DNA of 64,000 bases, from the NCBI GenBank assembly GCA_964564415.1, contig CAZMAV010000011.1:62001-126000 (forward strand), read 5' to 3'. Numbering within the stretch: position 1 is the stretch's first letter; each line of letters starts with the position of its first letter. Source of the stretch: JALEFZ01 sp964564415 (GTDB lineage: Bacteria > Bacteroidota > Bacteroidia > J057). The notes under the pieces were generated by a model that searched no databases, was not told the origin of the DNA, and was given only the letters and a program-made list of their open reading frames with translations. The position numbers and the translations under genes are program-made. Of the stretch, positions 33,500 through 42,748 are shown in pieces.

Positions 33500-34516
33500 A
33501 TGATTGATTTAAGAAGCGATACAGTAACAAAGCCTACCCCTGAAATGCTTGATGCGATGATGTCTGCGCGGGTAGGAGATGATGTCTACGAAGAAGACCC
33601 GAGTATTCAGGATCTCCAGGACAAGACAGCTGAAATATTTGGAATGGAAGCGGGGCTGTTTTGTCCTTCAGGGACCATGTGCAACCAGATCGCCATTCGT
33701 CTTCATACGAGGCCACAAGATGAGGTAATCTGTGATCAAAAGGCACACATTTATCTCTATGAGGGAGGAGGAATAATGGCCAATTCACTGGTTTCCGTAC
33801 GCTTGCTGGAGGGAGATCGGGGGAGAATCAATGCCGAACAGGTAAAGGAGCATATCAACCCTGACAATCCTCACTTCCCGCGTACCCGACTCATAGCCTT
33901 GGAGAATACCTCCAACAAAGGAGGAGGAAGTGTCTACCCTCTGCGTCAGATACAGGAGATCTCAAGCTTGGCCAGGGAGGAAGGCCTTGCCATGCATCTG
34001 GATGGGGCACGGGTGTTTAACGCAGTGGTGGCCTCCAATTACGAAGCTAGCGACCTGGGCAAGAACTTTGACACCATTTCTGTCTGTCTTTCCAAAGGTC
34101 TTGGTGCCCCGGTAGGTTCTGTACTCTTAGGTAAAAAAGAAGCCATCAAGGAGGCCATCAGGGTCAGAAAAATGATGGGTGGAGGAATGAGACAGGCAGG
34201 GTACCTAGCTGCTGCAGCCTCCTATGCCCTGAATCATCATGTAGATCGACTGAAAGAGGATCATCGCAGGGCCACCCTTTTGTCCTATGGACTTACCAAG
34301 CTGGACTGGATAGATGAAGTGATGCCTGTCGAGACCAATATCGTCATTTTCCAACCTCGGCAGGATCTAATGACTTCTGACCGTTTGTTTCAAATTCTAA
34401 AGGAAAGTGGAGTTGCGGTTTCTACCTTTGGCAAGAGCTATATTCGAATGGTCACCCATTTGCACATTACTGATGAGATGGTCAAAAAGACCCTTGATAT
34501 ATTGAATCAAGTCTGA
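33500..34516 (+). CDS. ltaE: Low-specificity L-threonine aldolase
   Basis: 338 aa PLP enzyme of fold type I. It cleaves L-threonine or L-allo-threonine to glycine and acetaldehyde. The N-terminus MIDLRSDTVTKPTPEML is characteristic. Further blocks are CPSGTMCNQIAI near residues 55-66, HLDGARVFNA near 165-174 with the PLP-contacting Asp, and CLSKGLGAPVGS near 197-208 with the Lys that binds PLP. ATG at 33500 gives the standard start; a TTG two codons earlier is less likely. Monocistronic. Confidence 0.95.
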   Translation: MIDLRSDTVTKPTPEMLDAMMSARVGDDVYEEDPSIQDLQDKTAEIFGMEAGLFCPSGTMCNQIAIRLHTRPQDEVICDQKAHIYLYEGGGIMANSLVSVRLLEGDRGRINAEQVKEHINPDNPHFPRTRLIALENTSNKGGGSVYPLRQIQEISSLAREEGLAMHLDGARVFNAVVASNYEASDLGKNFDTISVCLSKGLGAPVGSVLLGKKEAIKEAIRVRKMMGGGMRQAGYLAAAASYALNHHVDRLKEDHRRATLLSYGLTKLDWIDEVMPVETNIVIFQPRQDLMTSDRLFQILKESGVAVSTFGKSYIRMVTHLHITDEMVKKTLDILNQV

Positions 34517-34533
34517 TCATTCGAAAAATCTAT

Positions 34534-35532
34534 TTATTCAAAAGGATAGCTAAGCCCCCAACTCTTTCGTATCCTATCCATGGTATCCAAAATCTGAAGA
34601 GATTGGCTCAGAGGCATGATGGGGCTTTCTGAGAGGCCATTTTCCAGGCAATACATCAGGTGGAGGGCCTGATATTGAAGGCCTGAACTCTGGAAAGTAA
34701 AGTCAAAATTATTGGCATCCTCCTTTGGGTACTGAAGTAGGGCCTGAGAACCTTTCCAAAAGATGGGAATGCGAATCTCTCCCTCTGTACCTATGATAGC
34801 GGCATCCATAGAACCGGATGCTTCAAAGCCGGCGCTCAAGGAGGCGAGTTCTCCATTGGCGTACTTAAAAATATAGGTAGATTGATGATCTACTCCTGTG
34901 GGGCCCATGTTTGCAAGGCTCCTTATTTCTAGTGGAGGTTCCCCAAAAATCATGTAGGCCAGCATAATGGGATAAATACCGATGTCCAGCAAAGCTCCTC
35001 CTCCCAATTGTGGGTTGAACAAACGGGAATTGGGATCAAAAGAATTGGCCCTGAAATTAAATCCAGCTTTCAAGATACGTGGTTCGCCAATTTTGCCTTG
35101 CTTGAGCCAGGATCTTATCTCTTTCATGACAGGTAAAAAGCGTGTCCATATTCCTTCCATTAAAAAGACCCCCTTTTTTTGAGCCATTTCCTTCATCTCT
35201 TGGCCCTGATGGAGATTGACAGCTAGTGGTTTTTCGCAGAGTACATGCTTTCCGGCTTCAAGAGCCAGGAGGGTGTGTGGATGGTGAAAAGGATGTGGGC
35301 TTGCAATGTAAATGATATCAATTTCAGGGTCTTGCGCCAGGTCTTGGTATGTTCCGTAAGCCCTTGGAATTTTATACCTGTCTGCAAAAGCCTGGGCCTT
35401 GTCAAGTTGTCTCGATGCGATGCCCAATACATAGTCTCCCTTCAAACTAGCCATGCCCTCTGCAAAGCGACCTGCAATATGACCACTGGCCATGATCCCC
35501 CAGCGATAAGGATAATTTTTATTAAATCTCAT
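34534..35532 (-). CDS. Gfo/Idh/MocA family oxidoreductase
   Basis: 332 aa NAD(P)-dependent dehydrogenase. The N-terminal Rossmann domain has WGIMASGHIAGRFAEGM near residues 11-27 and the ASPHPFHHPH region near 77-86. CEKPLAVN near 100-107 carries the conserved Lys of the EKP motif. The C-terminal domain includes LGGGALLDIGIYP near 177-189. Proteins of this type act on sugars or trans-dihydrodiols; the substrate is unknown. It converges on ltaE with 17 bases between stop codons. Confidence 0.92.
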   Translation of the reverse strand: MRFNKNYPYRWGIMASGHIAGRFAEGMASLKGDYVLGIASRQLDKAQAFADRYKIPRAYGTYQDLAQDPEIDIIYIASPHPFHHPHTLLALEAGKHVLCEKPLAVNLHQGQEMKEMAQKKGVFLMEGIWTRFLPVMKEIRSWLKQGKIGEPRILKAGFNFRANSFDPNSRLFNPQLGGGALLDIGIYPIMLAYMIFGEPPLEIRSLANMGPTGVDHQSTYIFKYANGELASLSAGFEASGSMDAAIIGTEGEIRIPIFWKGSQALLQYPKEDANNFDFTFQSSGLQYQALHLMYCLENGLSESPIMPLSQSLQILDTMDRIRKSWGLSYPFE

Positions 35533-35573
35533 AAGTATAAAAAATAACGGTGTTATAGTAGTTTCGACTTTCT
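35533..35573. repeat. Copy 1 of the TAACGGTGTTATAG repeat in a gap
   Basis: The gap between the oxidoreductase start and the FKBP stop contains TAACGGTGTTATAG preceded by GTATA. The same 14 bases recur at about 38039-38052, and with one mismatch at about 47813-47826, all on the same strand and all outside genes. In this copy ATAAC and GTTAT also form a small dyad. Confidence 0.5.
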
Positions 35574-36200
35574 TTAATAAAAGTCGATCAAATGGGCATC
35601 AATTCTAATAGGAGTATGGGGAGGAACATTTGCGTTTCCTGTCCTTCCGTAGGCTTGATCAGAAGGAATAAGGATCAGGGCCTTTCCTCCTTTTGAAATC
35701 TGCCTGAGTCCGCTCCTCAATCCTGGCAGCAAACGCGAAAGGGTAGGGTAGTTGCCATTACTGAGGATAAAAGCTTCTCCCTGAGTGGAGAAAAGGACTC
35801 GGTCTTCCAGGTCTGAAAGATCGAATTCCAATATGACTGTGTCCTGATTTCCGGGGAAAGTAAAAGCAAAACTGCTATCAGGGATGAAGATCTCGATCAA
35901 TTGGGTATCGATCCTAATGGTATCCAGGATGATGAGGGAGTCCTGAAACAGGGTGTCAACGTAAAAGGTATCTACAAAGAGGGTATCGGTCTGAGGAATC
36001 GAATCCACCAGAAGGCTTTTTTGTCCGCTGTCTTTGATCTGGAGATAAATGTCGCTGCCTATGAATCCTCCCTCCAACTGGTTGGTTTCGATGTAGGAAT
36101 TTATGGCAGCTCGGTCAATCATTTCAATTTCCTCATCGCTCAGGCTGGACTCACAGCTATATGCCAACAGCAGTAGCAACAGGTAAATGGTATGTTTCAT
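35574..36200 (-). CDS. FKBP-type prolyl isomerase lipoprotein
   Basis: 208 aa. The signal ends in LLAYSC, a probable lipobox (Cys near residue 16). The C-terminal FKBP part holds LLPGLRSGLRQISKGGKALI near residues 156-175, IPSDQAYGRTG near 177-187 and the end PPHTPIRIDAHLIDFY. Unusually, the domain carries an insert near residues 65-110 with repeated D-T pairs (DTLFVDTFYVDTLFQD). Not all canonical active-site residues are obvious, so catalytic activity is unsure. It follows no clear operon partner. Confidence 0.82.
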   Translation of the reverse strand: MKHTIYLLLLLLAYSCESSLSDEEIEMIDRAAINSYIETNQLEGGFIGSDIYLQIKDSGQKSLLVDSIPQTDTLFVDTFYVDTLFQDSLIILDTIRIDTQLIEIFIPDSSFAFTFPGNQDTVILEFDLSDLEDRVLFSTQGEAFILSNGNYPTLSRLLPGLRSGLRQISKGGKALILIPSDQAYGRTGNANVPPHTPIRIDAHLIDFY

Positions 36201-36330
36201 AAATGCTTCGAGATTAGATCATCTCAGTTTCAAAATTAATCATGCTCCATCTCCGATCCATCGATGATTTGTAATTTTTTGCTTTTCCCATCATATTACC
36301 ACTTTTCCCATCTTAAATACTCTTATTGTA

Positions 36331-38025
36331 ATGAAAAATATCACTCATATTCTGTTTCCTATATTCATTTTCCTTTCTGCTCAGATGGTAGCTCAGGATA
36401 GGATAACAGGGCTAAATTTTGCCAGTCGTTCTGAAGTAATCGCCCAGAACGGGATGGCTGCTACTTCCCATCCCTTGGCAACCCAGGTAGCCCTCGACAT
36501 CCTAAAGGCAGGAGGAAGCGCTGTAGATGCAGCCATCGCCGCTAATGCGACCCTGGGACTTATGGAGCCTACGGGTTGTGGGATCGGAGGGGACATCTTT
36601 GCCATTTACTGGGACGCAGAAAAAGAAGAACTGGTCGGGTTGAATGGCAGTGGACGTTCACCACAAACCCTTAACCGGGACTACTTCATTCAAAATGGCT
36701 TTGAAAAAATTCCTGCTTACGGCCCCCTACCTGTAAGTGTGCCCGGAGCCGTGGACGGTTGGTTTTCTTTGCATGAAAGATATGGCAAATTACCCATGAA
36801 AGTCATACTAGCTCCGGCCATAGATTATGCCCGAGAAGGATTTCCCGTCACTGAGCTTATTGCCTATTACCTCCAAAGATCGGCAAGGGTATTCAAAGAC
36901 CAACCTTATTTTGCCACTACCTACATGCCCAATGGACATGCCCCAAGAAAGGGAGAGATATTCAAGAATCCTAAATTGGCCTATACCTATGAATTGATTG
37001 GTCAAAAGGGTAAAAAGGCCTTTTACAGGGGAGAAATTGCAAAAAAAATTGAAGCTCATATGGAAGAGATTGGGGGTTTTCTGACCAGAAAAGACCTCAA
37101 GGATCACGAATCCGAGTGGGTGGAGCCCGTCTCTACGAATTACAGGGGATTTGACGTGTGGGAATTGCCTCCCAACGGACAGGGAATTGCAGCCTTGCAG
37201 ATGCTAAATATTTTGGAAGGTTATGATGTGCAGGCCATGGGCTTCGGCAGTGCCGATTATATCCATCACTTTGTGGAGGCCAAGAAGTTGGCCTTTGAGG
37301 ACAGGGCAAAATTCTATGCTGATCCGGATTTTAATGATATACCCGTAGATAGATTAATTTCTAAGGCATATGCAAGAGAAAGGCGCAAAGAGATACAGCC
37401 ACTTAAAGCGGCGAATTCTTATCCCTCAGGTAAGCTCGAAAGTGGAGAGACCATCTACATGACGGTGGCAGACAAGGAAGGAAACATGATTTCTCTCATC
37501 CAGTCCAATTACAGGGGAATGGGTTCCGGAGTGATTCCTTCGGACTTAGGATTTATGCTTCAGGACAGGGGAGAACTTTTTACCCTTGAAAAGGGACATT
37601 TTAATGTTTACCAAGCTGGAAAACGTCCCTTTCATACCATTATTCCAGCCTTTGTAACCAAGGAGGGAAAGCCATTCATGAGCTTTGGAGTAATGGGAGG
37701 AGCCATGCAGCCCCAGGGTCATGTTCAGATACTAGTCAATATGATTGACTTTGGAATGAACCTTCAAGAGGCAGGAGATGCACCACGGATTCGACACGTA
37801 GGCTCCTCCCAGCCTACGGGAGAAAGCATGAGGAATGGAGGTAGCCTTCAGTTGGAATCTGGTTTTCATCCTGAGGTGCTCCGGGAGCTCTATCAACGGG
37901 GACATAGGATTAAAACTTCTATTGGCGGTTACGGTGGATATCAGGCCATCATGTGGGACCCTGTTCAAAAAGTTTACTACGGGGCTTCTGAATCCAGAAA
38001 AGACGGGCAAGCAGCAGGATACTAG
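36331..38025 (+). CDS. ggt: Gamma-glutamyltransferase
   Basis: 564 aa Ntn-hydrolase that transfers or hydrolyses gamma-glutamyl groups such as glutathione. A signal peptide (MKNITHILFPIFIFLSAQMVAQ, about residues 1-22) places it in the periplasm. The precursor should self-cleave before the Thr in SGETIYMTVADKEGN near residues 371-385. Other blocks are GGSAVDAAIAAN near 62-73, GCGIGGDIF and SNYRGMGSGVIPSDLG near 392-407. Length and order fit the family. It ends 8-10 bases before the repeat copy at 38034, which marks the start of the decayed gene. Confidence 0.94.
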   Translation: MKNITHILFPIFIFLSAQMVAQDRITGLNFASRSEVIAQNGMAATSHPLATQVALDILKAGGSAVDAAIAANATLGLMEPTGCGIGGDIFAIYWDAEKEELVGLNGSGRSPQTLNRDYFIQNGFEKIPAYGPLPVSVPGAVDGWFSLHERYGKLPMKVILAPAIDYAREGFPVTELIAYYLQRSARVFKDQPYFATTYMPNGHAPRKGEIFKNPKLAYTYELIGQKGKKAFYRGEIAKKIEAHMEEIGGFLTRKDLKDHESEWVEPVSTNYRGFDVWELPPNGQGIAALQMLNILEGYDVQAMGFGSADYIHHFVEAKKLAFEDRAKFYADPDFNDIPVDRLISKAYARERRKEIQPLKAANSYPSGKLESGETIYMTVADKEGNMISLIQSNYRGMGSGVIPSDLGFMLQDRGELFTLEKGHFNVYQAGKRPFHTIIPAFVTKEGKPFMSFGVMGGAMQPQGHVQILVNMIDFGMNLQEAGDAPRIRHVGSSQPTGESMRNGGSLQLESGFHPEVLRELYQRGHRIKTSIGGYGGYQAIMWDPVQKVYYGASESRKDGQAAGY

Positions 38026-38026
38026 T

Positions 38027-38060
38027 CGTATATAATCTAACGGTGTTATAGGGTCTGAAC
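38027..38060. repeat. Copy 2 of the TAACGGTGTTATAG repeat
   Basis: TCTAACGGTGTTATAGG lies just after the ggt stop and directly before the first readable codons of the decayed oxidoreductase. Compared with copy 1, 21 of 24 bases match when the upstream GTATA is included. Compared with copy 3, AATCTAACG-TGTTATAG differs at one base. Confidence 0.5.
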
Positions 38061-39181
38061 CTAATTTTTGGGGAATAAGCAGCTGGTTTGCCGGAATTGA
38101 TATCTGTGTGATTGGTGCGGGTATTGTAGGTCTGAATGCAGCTATCCGATCCAGAGAACTTAAGCCAGAGGCTAGGGTAGTGGTAATGGAAGGGGAAATG
38201 CTTCGTACTGGTGCCAGTACCCGCAATGCCGGCTTTGCTTGCTTTGGGTCTATGACTGAGCTGCCGGAAGACTTTGAACAGCGATCACAGGAAGAGGTGT
38301 TGCGGACTATATTCAACAGATGAAAAGGATTGCAGTGGCTGAGAAGGCCCATGGATAACCCTAAACTTGGATACCAAGGTCTTGGTAGTTATGAAGTATT
38401 TACTGAACAAGACGAGGAGGCCGATTATGCGTTGAGAGAATGGCTGATCTCAATCAGGTTCTGGGAGATATTTTTCATGAGGCAGCAGTTTCTTCAAAAG
38501 CTGATGATAGGATTGGGGATTGGGGCCTAATAGGGGTCAAACACTTAATTTACAATCACCCGGAAGGGCAACTAGATACAGGCCTAATGATGAGAAATCT
38601 GCTAGCCCTGGCCGTAGAAAAAAGGGGTCGAAGTATGGAACGGAGCAGAAATCACTGGTTTTGAAAAGGCTGAATCAGGCGTGAAAATCATGCTGAACAG
38701 AGGAATAATTATGGTCGATAGACTTGTTATCGCAACCCATGCATTTACCAGCAAGCTTTTTCCTTTTATTAAGGTAAAGCCTGCGCGTAACCAAGTTTTG
38801 ATCACCGAACCTATACCAGGTCTTAAACTCAAATCTAGCTACTATTATCAGAAAGGCTATGGATATTTTAGGAATGTGGGTCAAAGAGTTCTCATTGGAG
38901 GATTTCGGCACCTAGACCCTGAAGCAGACCTGACCGAGCAGGGGGGGCTATCACCCATCATCTAAAAGGAACTCAAGTCTTTTTTCGATCGACACATTCT
39001 TGGAAATATTGCCTTTGATATATCCCAACATTAGAGTGGTTTTTTAGGGGTCGAGGATCACAAAGAACCCATTATTCAAAAAATAGAAGAAAACATGGTC
39101 GTTGCTGTCAGTTTGGGAGGTCTGGGAATAGCCATCAGAAGCGATATAGGCCGAAAAGCAGCCGAATTACTCATTTTTTAA
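38057..39181 (+). pseudogene. Decayed FAD-dependent oxidoreductase (DAO family)
   Basis: Remnant of a protein of about 370 aa. In order it reads CVIGAGIVGLNAAIRSR (FAD-binding), TGASTRNAGFACFGS, then KGLQWLRRPMD, LIGVKHLIYNHPEG and QLDTGLMMRNLL, RNQVLITEPIPGL, GYGYFRNVGQRVLIGG, SLGGLGIAIRSDIGRKAAEL. Lesions: TGA at 38321 where relatives have Trp, a frame change near 38440, a +1 change in the A6 run at 38618-38623, TAA at 38963 and TAG at 39032, again at a Trp. The start codon is also missing; repeat copy 2 lies exactly at this edge. Too many lesions for sequencing error. Relatives are D-amino acid or sarcosine oxidase-like. Confidence 0.9.
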
Positions 39182-39203
39182 ATCAATCTTAATCATCAAC
39201 ATT

Positions 39204-40403
39204 TTGAACCACAAATTAGCCCAAAGCGAAATCGCCGCCTTTCGAAGAGAGACGCCCGGATGTAAGACTGTGGTCCACTTCAACAATGCCGGAGCCTCCC
39301 TGATGGCACTGCCTACCTTTAATTCTAGGCAGGATTACCTCAGGGATGAACTTTATCTTGGAGGCTATGAAACTCAAGCAAAATGGAGTCAAGAGTTCGA
39401 AAAGACTTATGAAGAGGTAGGCAAATTGATCGGTGGGGAATCTGAGGAAATTGCCTTTGTCGAATCTGCCACCATGGCCTGGTACAAGGCCTTTCAGTCC
39501 ATCCCCTTTCTAAAAGGAGACAAGATACTTACATGTGAATCTGAATATGGAAGTAATTTTATGGGCTTCATTCAGGCTAAAGAAAAGAAGGGCATCATCA
39601 TAGAGGTTATTCCCTCTAATGATAATGGAGAAATTGATGTAGAGGCCCTTGAAGGAATGATAGACGATCGGGTAAAACTAATAGCAATTACTCACATGCC
39701 TACCAACAGCGGTCTGGTGAATCCTGCGGAGAGGGTAGGGCAGATCGCTGAAAATCGAAATATTCTCTATTTGCTGGATGCCTGTCAATCTGCCGGGCAG
39801 TATCCTCTGGATGTAAAAGCATTGAAATGTGACTTCCTTTCGGCGACCGGGCGAAAATACCTCCGTGCCCCGAGGGGTACAGGCTTTCTCTACGTAAAAA
39901 AATCTCGTTGGACGGAACTCGGAATGGTATTTCCTGATTTGCTGAGTGCTGAATGGGTGGCGAGCCGGCATTTTACACCCAGGAAAACTGCCAGACGTTT
40001 TGAAAATTTTGAAAGCAACAAAGCCGGAATCATCGGGCTGGGAAAAGCAGCCAATTACATCAATGAGCATGGCATAGAAAGAATGTGGGAGAGGATTCAA
40101 GGCTTGGCTGAGCATCTTCGGGAAGAACTATCCCAGCTTCCTGCTTTGCAGATCCGCGATCAGGGAGAGACACGATCGGGTATTTGCACCTTTACCATGG
40201 ATGGGCATTCTCCTGACAGGATAAAACGGGAATTGAGAAACAGACATATCAACGTTTCTGTCTCGGGAAAGGAAAGTACTTTTATTGACATGGAAAAGCG
40301 AGGACTTGAAGCTGTGGTAAGAGCCTCTGTCCATTATTTCAATACAGAAGAGGAAATCCAAAAATTGAAGATGGCCTTGGAAAACATCGCTCTGCTTCCA
40401 TAG
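39204..40403 (+). CDS. Class V aminotransferase-fold enzyme
   Basis: 399 aa PLP enzyme of the cysteine desulfurase-like class V group. HFNNAGASLMALP near residues 25-37 gives the N-terminal motif and DACQSAGQYPLDVKALKCD near 193-211 the PLP-contacting Asp and Gln. SATGRKYLRAPRGTGFLYV near 213-231 contains the PLP Lys. The start is TTG at 39204, since no ATG lies between the pseudogene and residue 33. A role in desulfuration or isomerisation is possible; the substrate is unknown. It starts 22 bases after the pseudogene. Confidence 0.85.
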   Translation: MNHKLAQSEIAAFRRETPGCKTVVHFNNAGASLMALPTFNSRQDYLRDELYLGGYETQAKWSQEFEKTYEEVGKLIGGESEEIAFVESATMAWYKAFQSIPFLKGDKILTCESEYGSNFMGFIQAKEKKGIIIEVIPSNDNGEIDVEALEGMIDDRVKLIAITHMPTNSGLVNPAERVGQIAENRNILYLLDACQSAGQYPLDVKALKCDFLSATGRKYLRAPRGTGFLYVKKSRWTELGMVFPDLLSAEWVASRHFTPRKTARRFENFESNKAGIIGLGKAANYINEHGIERMWERIQGLAEHLREELSQLPALQIRDQGETRSGICTFTMDGHSPDRIKRELRNRHINVSVSGKESTFIDMEKRGLEAVVRASVHYFNTEEEIQKLKMALENIALLP

Positions 40404-40472
40404 TTAAATTACAACGGGTAGATACGGGTTTGATTCTCTGTTCATAAAGTGATTTATTTGAAGCCTTAATCT

Positions 40473-41219
40473 ATGCTAATGGCCGAGATGACACAGATAT
40501 ATTTGGGGGAGTTAATGATCGAGGAGCCAGCTACGGCCCTTACGGACATCATCGCAGGGCTCACAGGAATTTTTGCTTTTAGGGCACTCAAAGGATGGAA
40601 GAGTCAAAAGAAGGAAAACAGGTGGCTAAGCAGGTATTTCATTTTTATTGGCCTGGGCCTTATCTGTGCAGGGCTTTTGGGCCATGCCTTTTTCTATCAA
40701 ACCGGATACAATTGGAGTTGGAAGACCCTGGGATGGACAGGAAGTGCACTTGGAATTTTTTGTATGGAGAGGGGCTCTATTTTAGGCTTAAGAACTCAGC
40801 TACATGAAAATGTGGTGCAAGGCATGCTAATCTTTCAAGTGATCAAACTTCTCGCCTTCTTCGCTTTCATATACCAGCCCAGTCCGGAAAGTTTTGAATT
40901 TGTAAAGGCAAATTCTGCTCTTGGACTTGGAGGAATCGTGCTCGGCAGTCAATTATTCTTGTTTGTCCGAGACCGCAAGGAGGGAAGACCCTTTATTGTG
41001 GGAGGTATTTTGGTCGGCGTTGTCACGGCTATTGTCTACAACAAACAGATCACCCTCAGCAAATGGTTCAATTATCATGATATTAGTCATTTGATGACGG
41101 CTTTGAGCATTTTTATTATGTATTTAGGAGTCAGAAAGCTGATGGATCCATCGAATGAAGGGTACTCCTCAATGGGGGATTTAGCATCTGGAGATAAAAA
41201 AATCAGTCAGCAGACTTAG
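40473..41219 (+). CDS. DUF6962-like polytopic membrane protein
   Basis: 248 aa with about seven hydrophobic helices and an N-terminal EEPATALTDIIAGLTGIF near residues 16-33. A conserved WFNYHDISHLMTALSIFIMY near 196-215 carries two His in a helix, reminiscent of metal-dependent membrane hydrolases, though this is only a resemblance. I associate it with DUF6962-type proteins. A Met three codons into the frame is an alternative start. The fatty acid hydroxylase gene follows after 131 bases on the same strand. Confidence 0.65.
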   Translation: MLMAEMTQIYLGELMIEEPATALTDIIAGLTGIFAFRALKGWKSQKKENRWLSRYFIFIGLGLICAGLLGHAFFYQTGYNWSWKTLGWTGSALGIFCMERGSILGLRTQLHENVVQGMLIFQVIKLLAFFAFIYQPSPESFEFVKANSALGLGGIVLGSQLFLFVRDRKEGRPFIVGGILVGVVTAIVYNKQITLSKWFNYHDISHLMTALSIFIMYLGVRKLMDPSNEGYSSMGDLASGDKKISQQT

Positions 41220-41350
41220 GATTGTTCTGAATTTTCAATAATTTCAAAAACTGGTTTGAATACCCTGTTTCTTAATCTCTTATGAAGATACCTGGATGTA
41301 TTGGAATCAGTAAACCTGATAAAAACCAAAACCTAAAATAATTAACTACT

Positions 41351-42628
41351 ATGGGAGGAATGCAGTACGCGGCGTTTATCGTCCCCATCTTATTGTTGCT
41401 TGTCTTTCTGGAATATTTCATTTCTAAAAGGAAGAAAGTAGACAGTTACAGCTTAGCAGATTCTATTGTCAACCTGAGCTGTGGAGTCCTGGAGCGACTT
41501 TTTGACCTTTTTTGGGTCATCATGATGTACTTCGTTTTTCATTTTCTATTTGAAAACCTCAGCCTCTGGCAGGTGCCCATTCATCCCCTTACCTGGGTTT
41601 TGGCCTTATTTATTGGGGACTTTCTGGCTTATTGGCATCACAGGTTGAGTCATGAAATCAACTTTATGTGGGCGGCTCATATTGTCCACCACCAAAGCGA
41701 GGAACTCAACCTTACTACGGTTTTCAGGGTATCTGCTTTTGCTGTCATCAACCGCTCATTTTTCTGGATTTGGATGCCTATTATTGGTTTTGATCCTGCT
41801 ACCACAACCTCGGTTATTGTCTTTATCGGACTCTTCCAGTTTGTGACCCATACCCGGCTTGTGGGAAAATTGGGCTGGCTGGAAAAGATATTTGTGACGC
41901 CTTCTCACCACCGTGTCCACCACGCCCGTAACGATAAGTACCTTGATCAGAACTATGGCCATGTTTTCATTGTTTGGGACAAGCTCTTTGGAACTTTTAC
42001 CAAGGAGGATGAGGAACCGGATTATGGGATTACGACAGGGTTTGCAAGTTCCAATCCCTACAGGGCTTATTTTTACTATTGGAAGGACCTTTTCAGGAGG
42101 GCCAAGGAAACGCCCAGATGGAAGGATAAACTTTTGGTATTTTTAAAGCCTCCAACCTGGAATCCTGATGGAGCCACTCCTCCTCAGGCAGAGTTTGAAG
42201 TGGATGAAAGCGGCAAGCGAAAGAAATATAGAAAAGTCATCCCCCAGACCCTGACCTCCTATATTTTGGTAAATACAGGCATCATCGTAGTAGCTTTTAT
42301 TTCCCTGCTACTAATCAAAAAGGGGATGGGACAGCCTAGTTTTGCAGAGATTCTAACCTTTCCTGCAACAATGCCCCTTACCCTTGTACTCATCCTCTCT
42401 ATCTGGTCTCTAGGCCTTTTGATGGACCGGAAAATGTCGGCCTTCCGCTTTGAACTGTTTCGATTGGTAGTCCTGGCAGTTTTATTTCCCTTCATCCTCT
42501 TTCACTATCCGGGATTTATGATAAGCATTCCCCTTACCCTGGTCTTTTTGGGAACGATGGTATTTTGGGTAAGAAAACTCAAAAAATACTTTGGTCCTTC
42601 TATGGCTGGAATGCTTCCTGCTACTTAA
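41351..42628 (+). CDS. Fatty acid hydroxylase/sterol desaturase family protein
   Basis: 425 aa di-iron membrane enzyme. Its eight-His pattern is clear: HHRLSHE near residues 97-103, HIVHHQSEE near 110-118, and PSHHRVHHARN near 184-194 with a further His in YGHVF. Membrane helices flank the His boxes (about residues 5-20, 45-65, 78-95, 140-160), and three more occur in the C-terminal 130 residues, an extension beyond the catalytic part. It should hydroxylate or cleave a lipid tail. A strong terminator follows. Confidence 0.9.
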   Translation: MGGMQYAAFIVPILLLLVFLEYFISKRKKVDSYSLADSIVNLSCGVLERLFDLFWVIMMYFVFHFLFENLSLWQVPIHPLTWVLALFIGDFLAYWHHRLSHEINFMWAAHIVHHQSEELNLTTVFRVSAFAVINRSFFWIWMPIIGFDPATTTSVIVFIGLFQFVTHTRLVGKLGWLEKIFVTPSHHRVHHARNDKYLDQNYGHVFIVWDKLFGTFTKEDEEPDYGITTGFASSNPYRAYFYYWKDLFRRAKETPRWKDKLLVFLKPPTWNPDGATPPQAEFEVDESGKRKKYRKVIPQTLTSYILVNTGIIVVAFISLLLIKKGMGQPSFAEILTFPATMPLTLVLILSIWSLGLLMDRKMSAFRFELFRLVVLAVLFPFILFHYPGFMISIPLTLVFLGTMVFWVRKLKKYFGPSMAGMLPAT

Positions 42629-42652
42629 GGTAATCCAGGACTTACATATTTT

Positions 42653-42687
42653 ACCCCGAGAAAGTTGACCCTTCTCGGGGTATTTTT
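42653..42687 (+). terminator. Intrinsic terminator after the hydroxylase gene
   Basis: Ten-base perfect stem (42653-42662 with 42672-42681), a 9-base loop and a tail of ATTTTTG. Positioned 25 bases after the stop codon. Confidence 0.88.
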
Positions 42688-42714
42688 GTGGAATGCGTAT
42701 ATTAGCTTAATTTG
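42686..42714 (+). promoter_or_regulatory. Probable promoter for the BioD-like gene
   Basis: TTG at 42686-42688, then 18 bases, then TTAATTTG at 42707-42714 (one mismatch to TAnnTTTG). It is 34 bases upstream of the ATG at 42749. Spacing fits the Bacteroidota -33/-7 layout. Confidence 0.4.
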
Positions 42715-42748
42715 CAATTAAGGTTATCATCGTGTAGTATCGGATATC

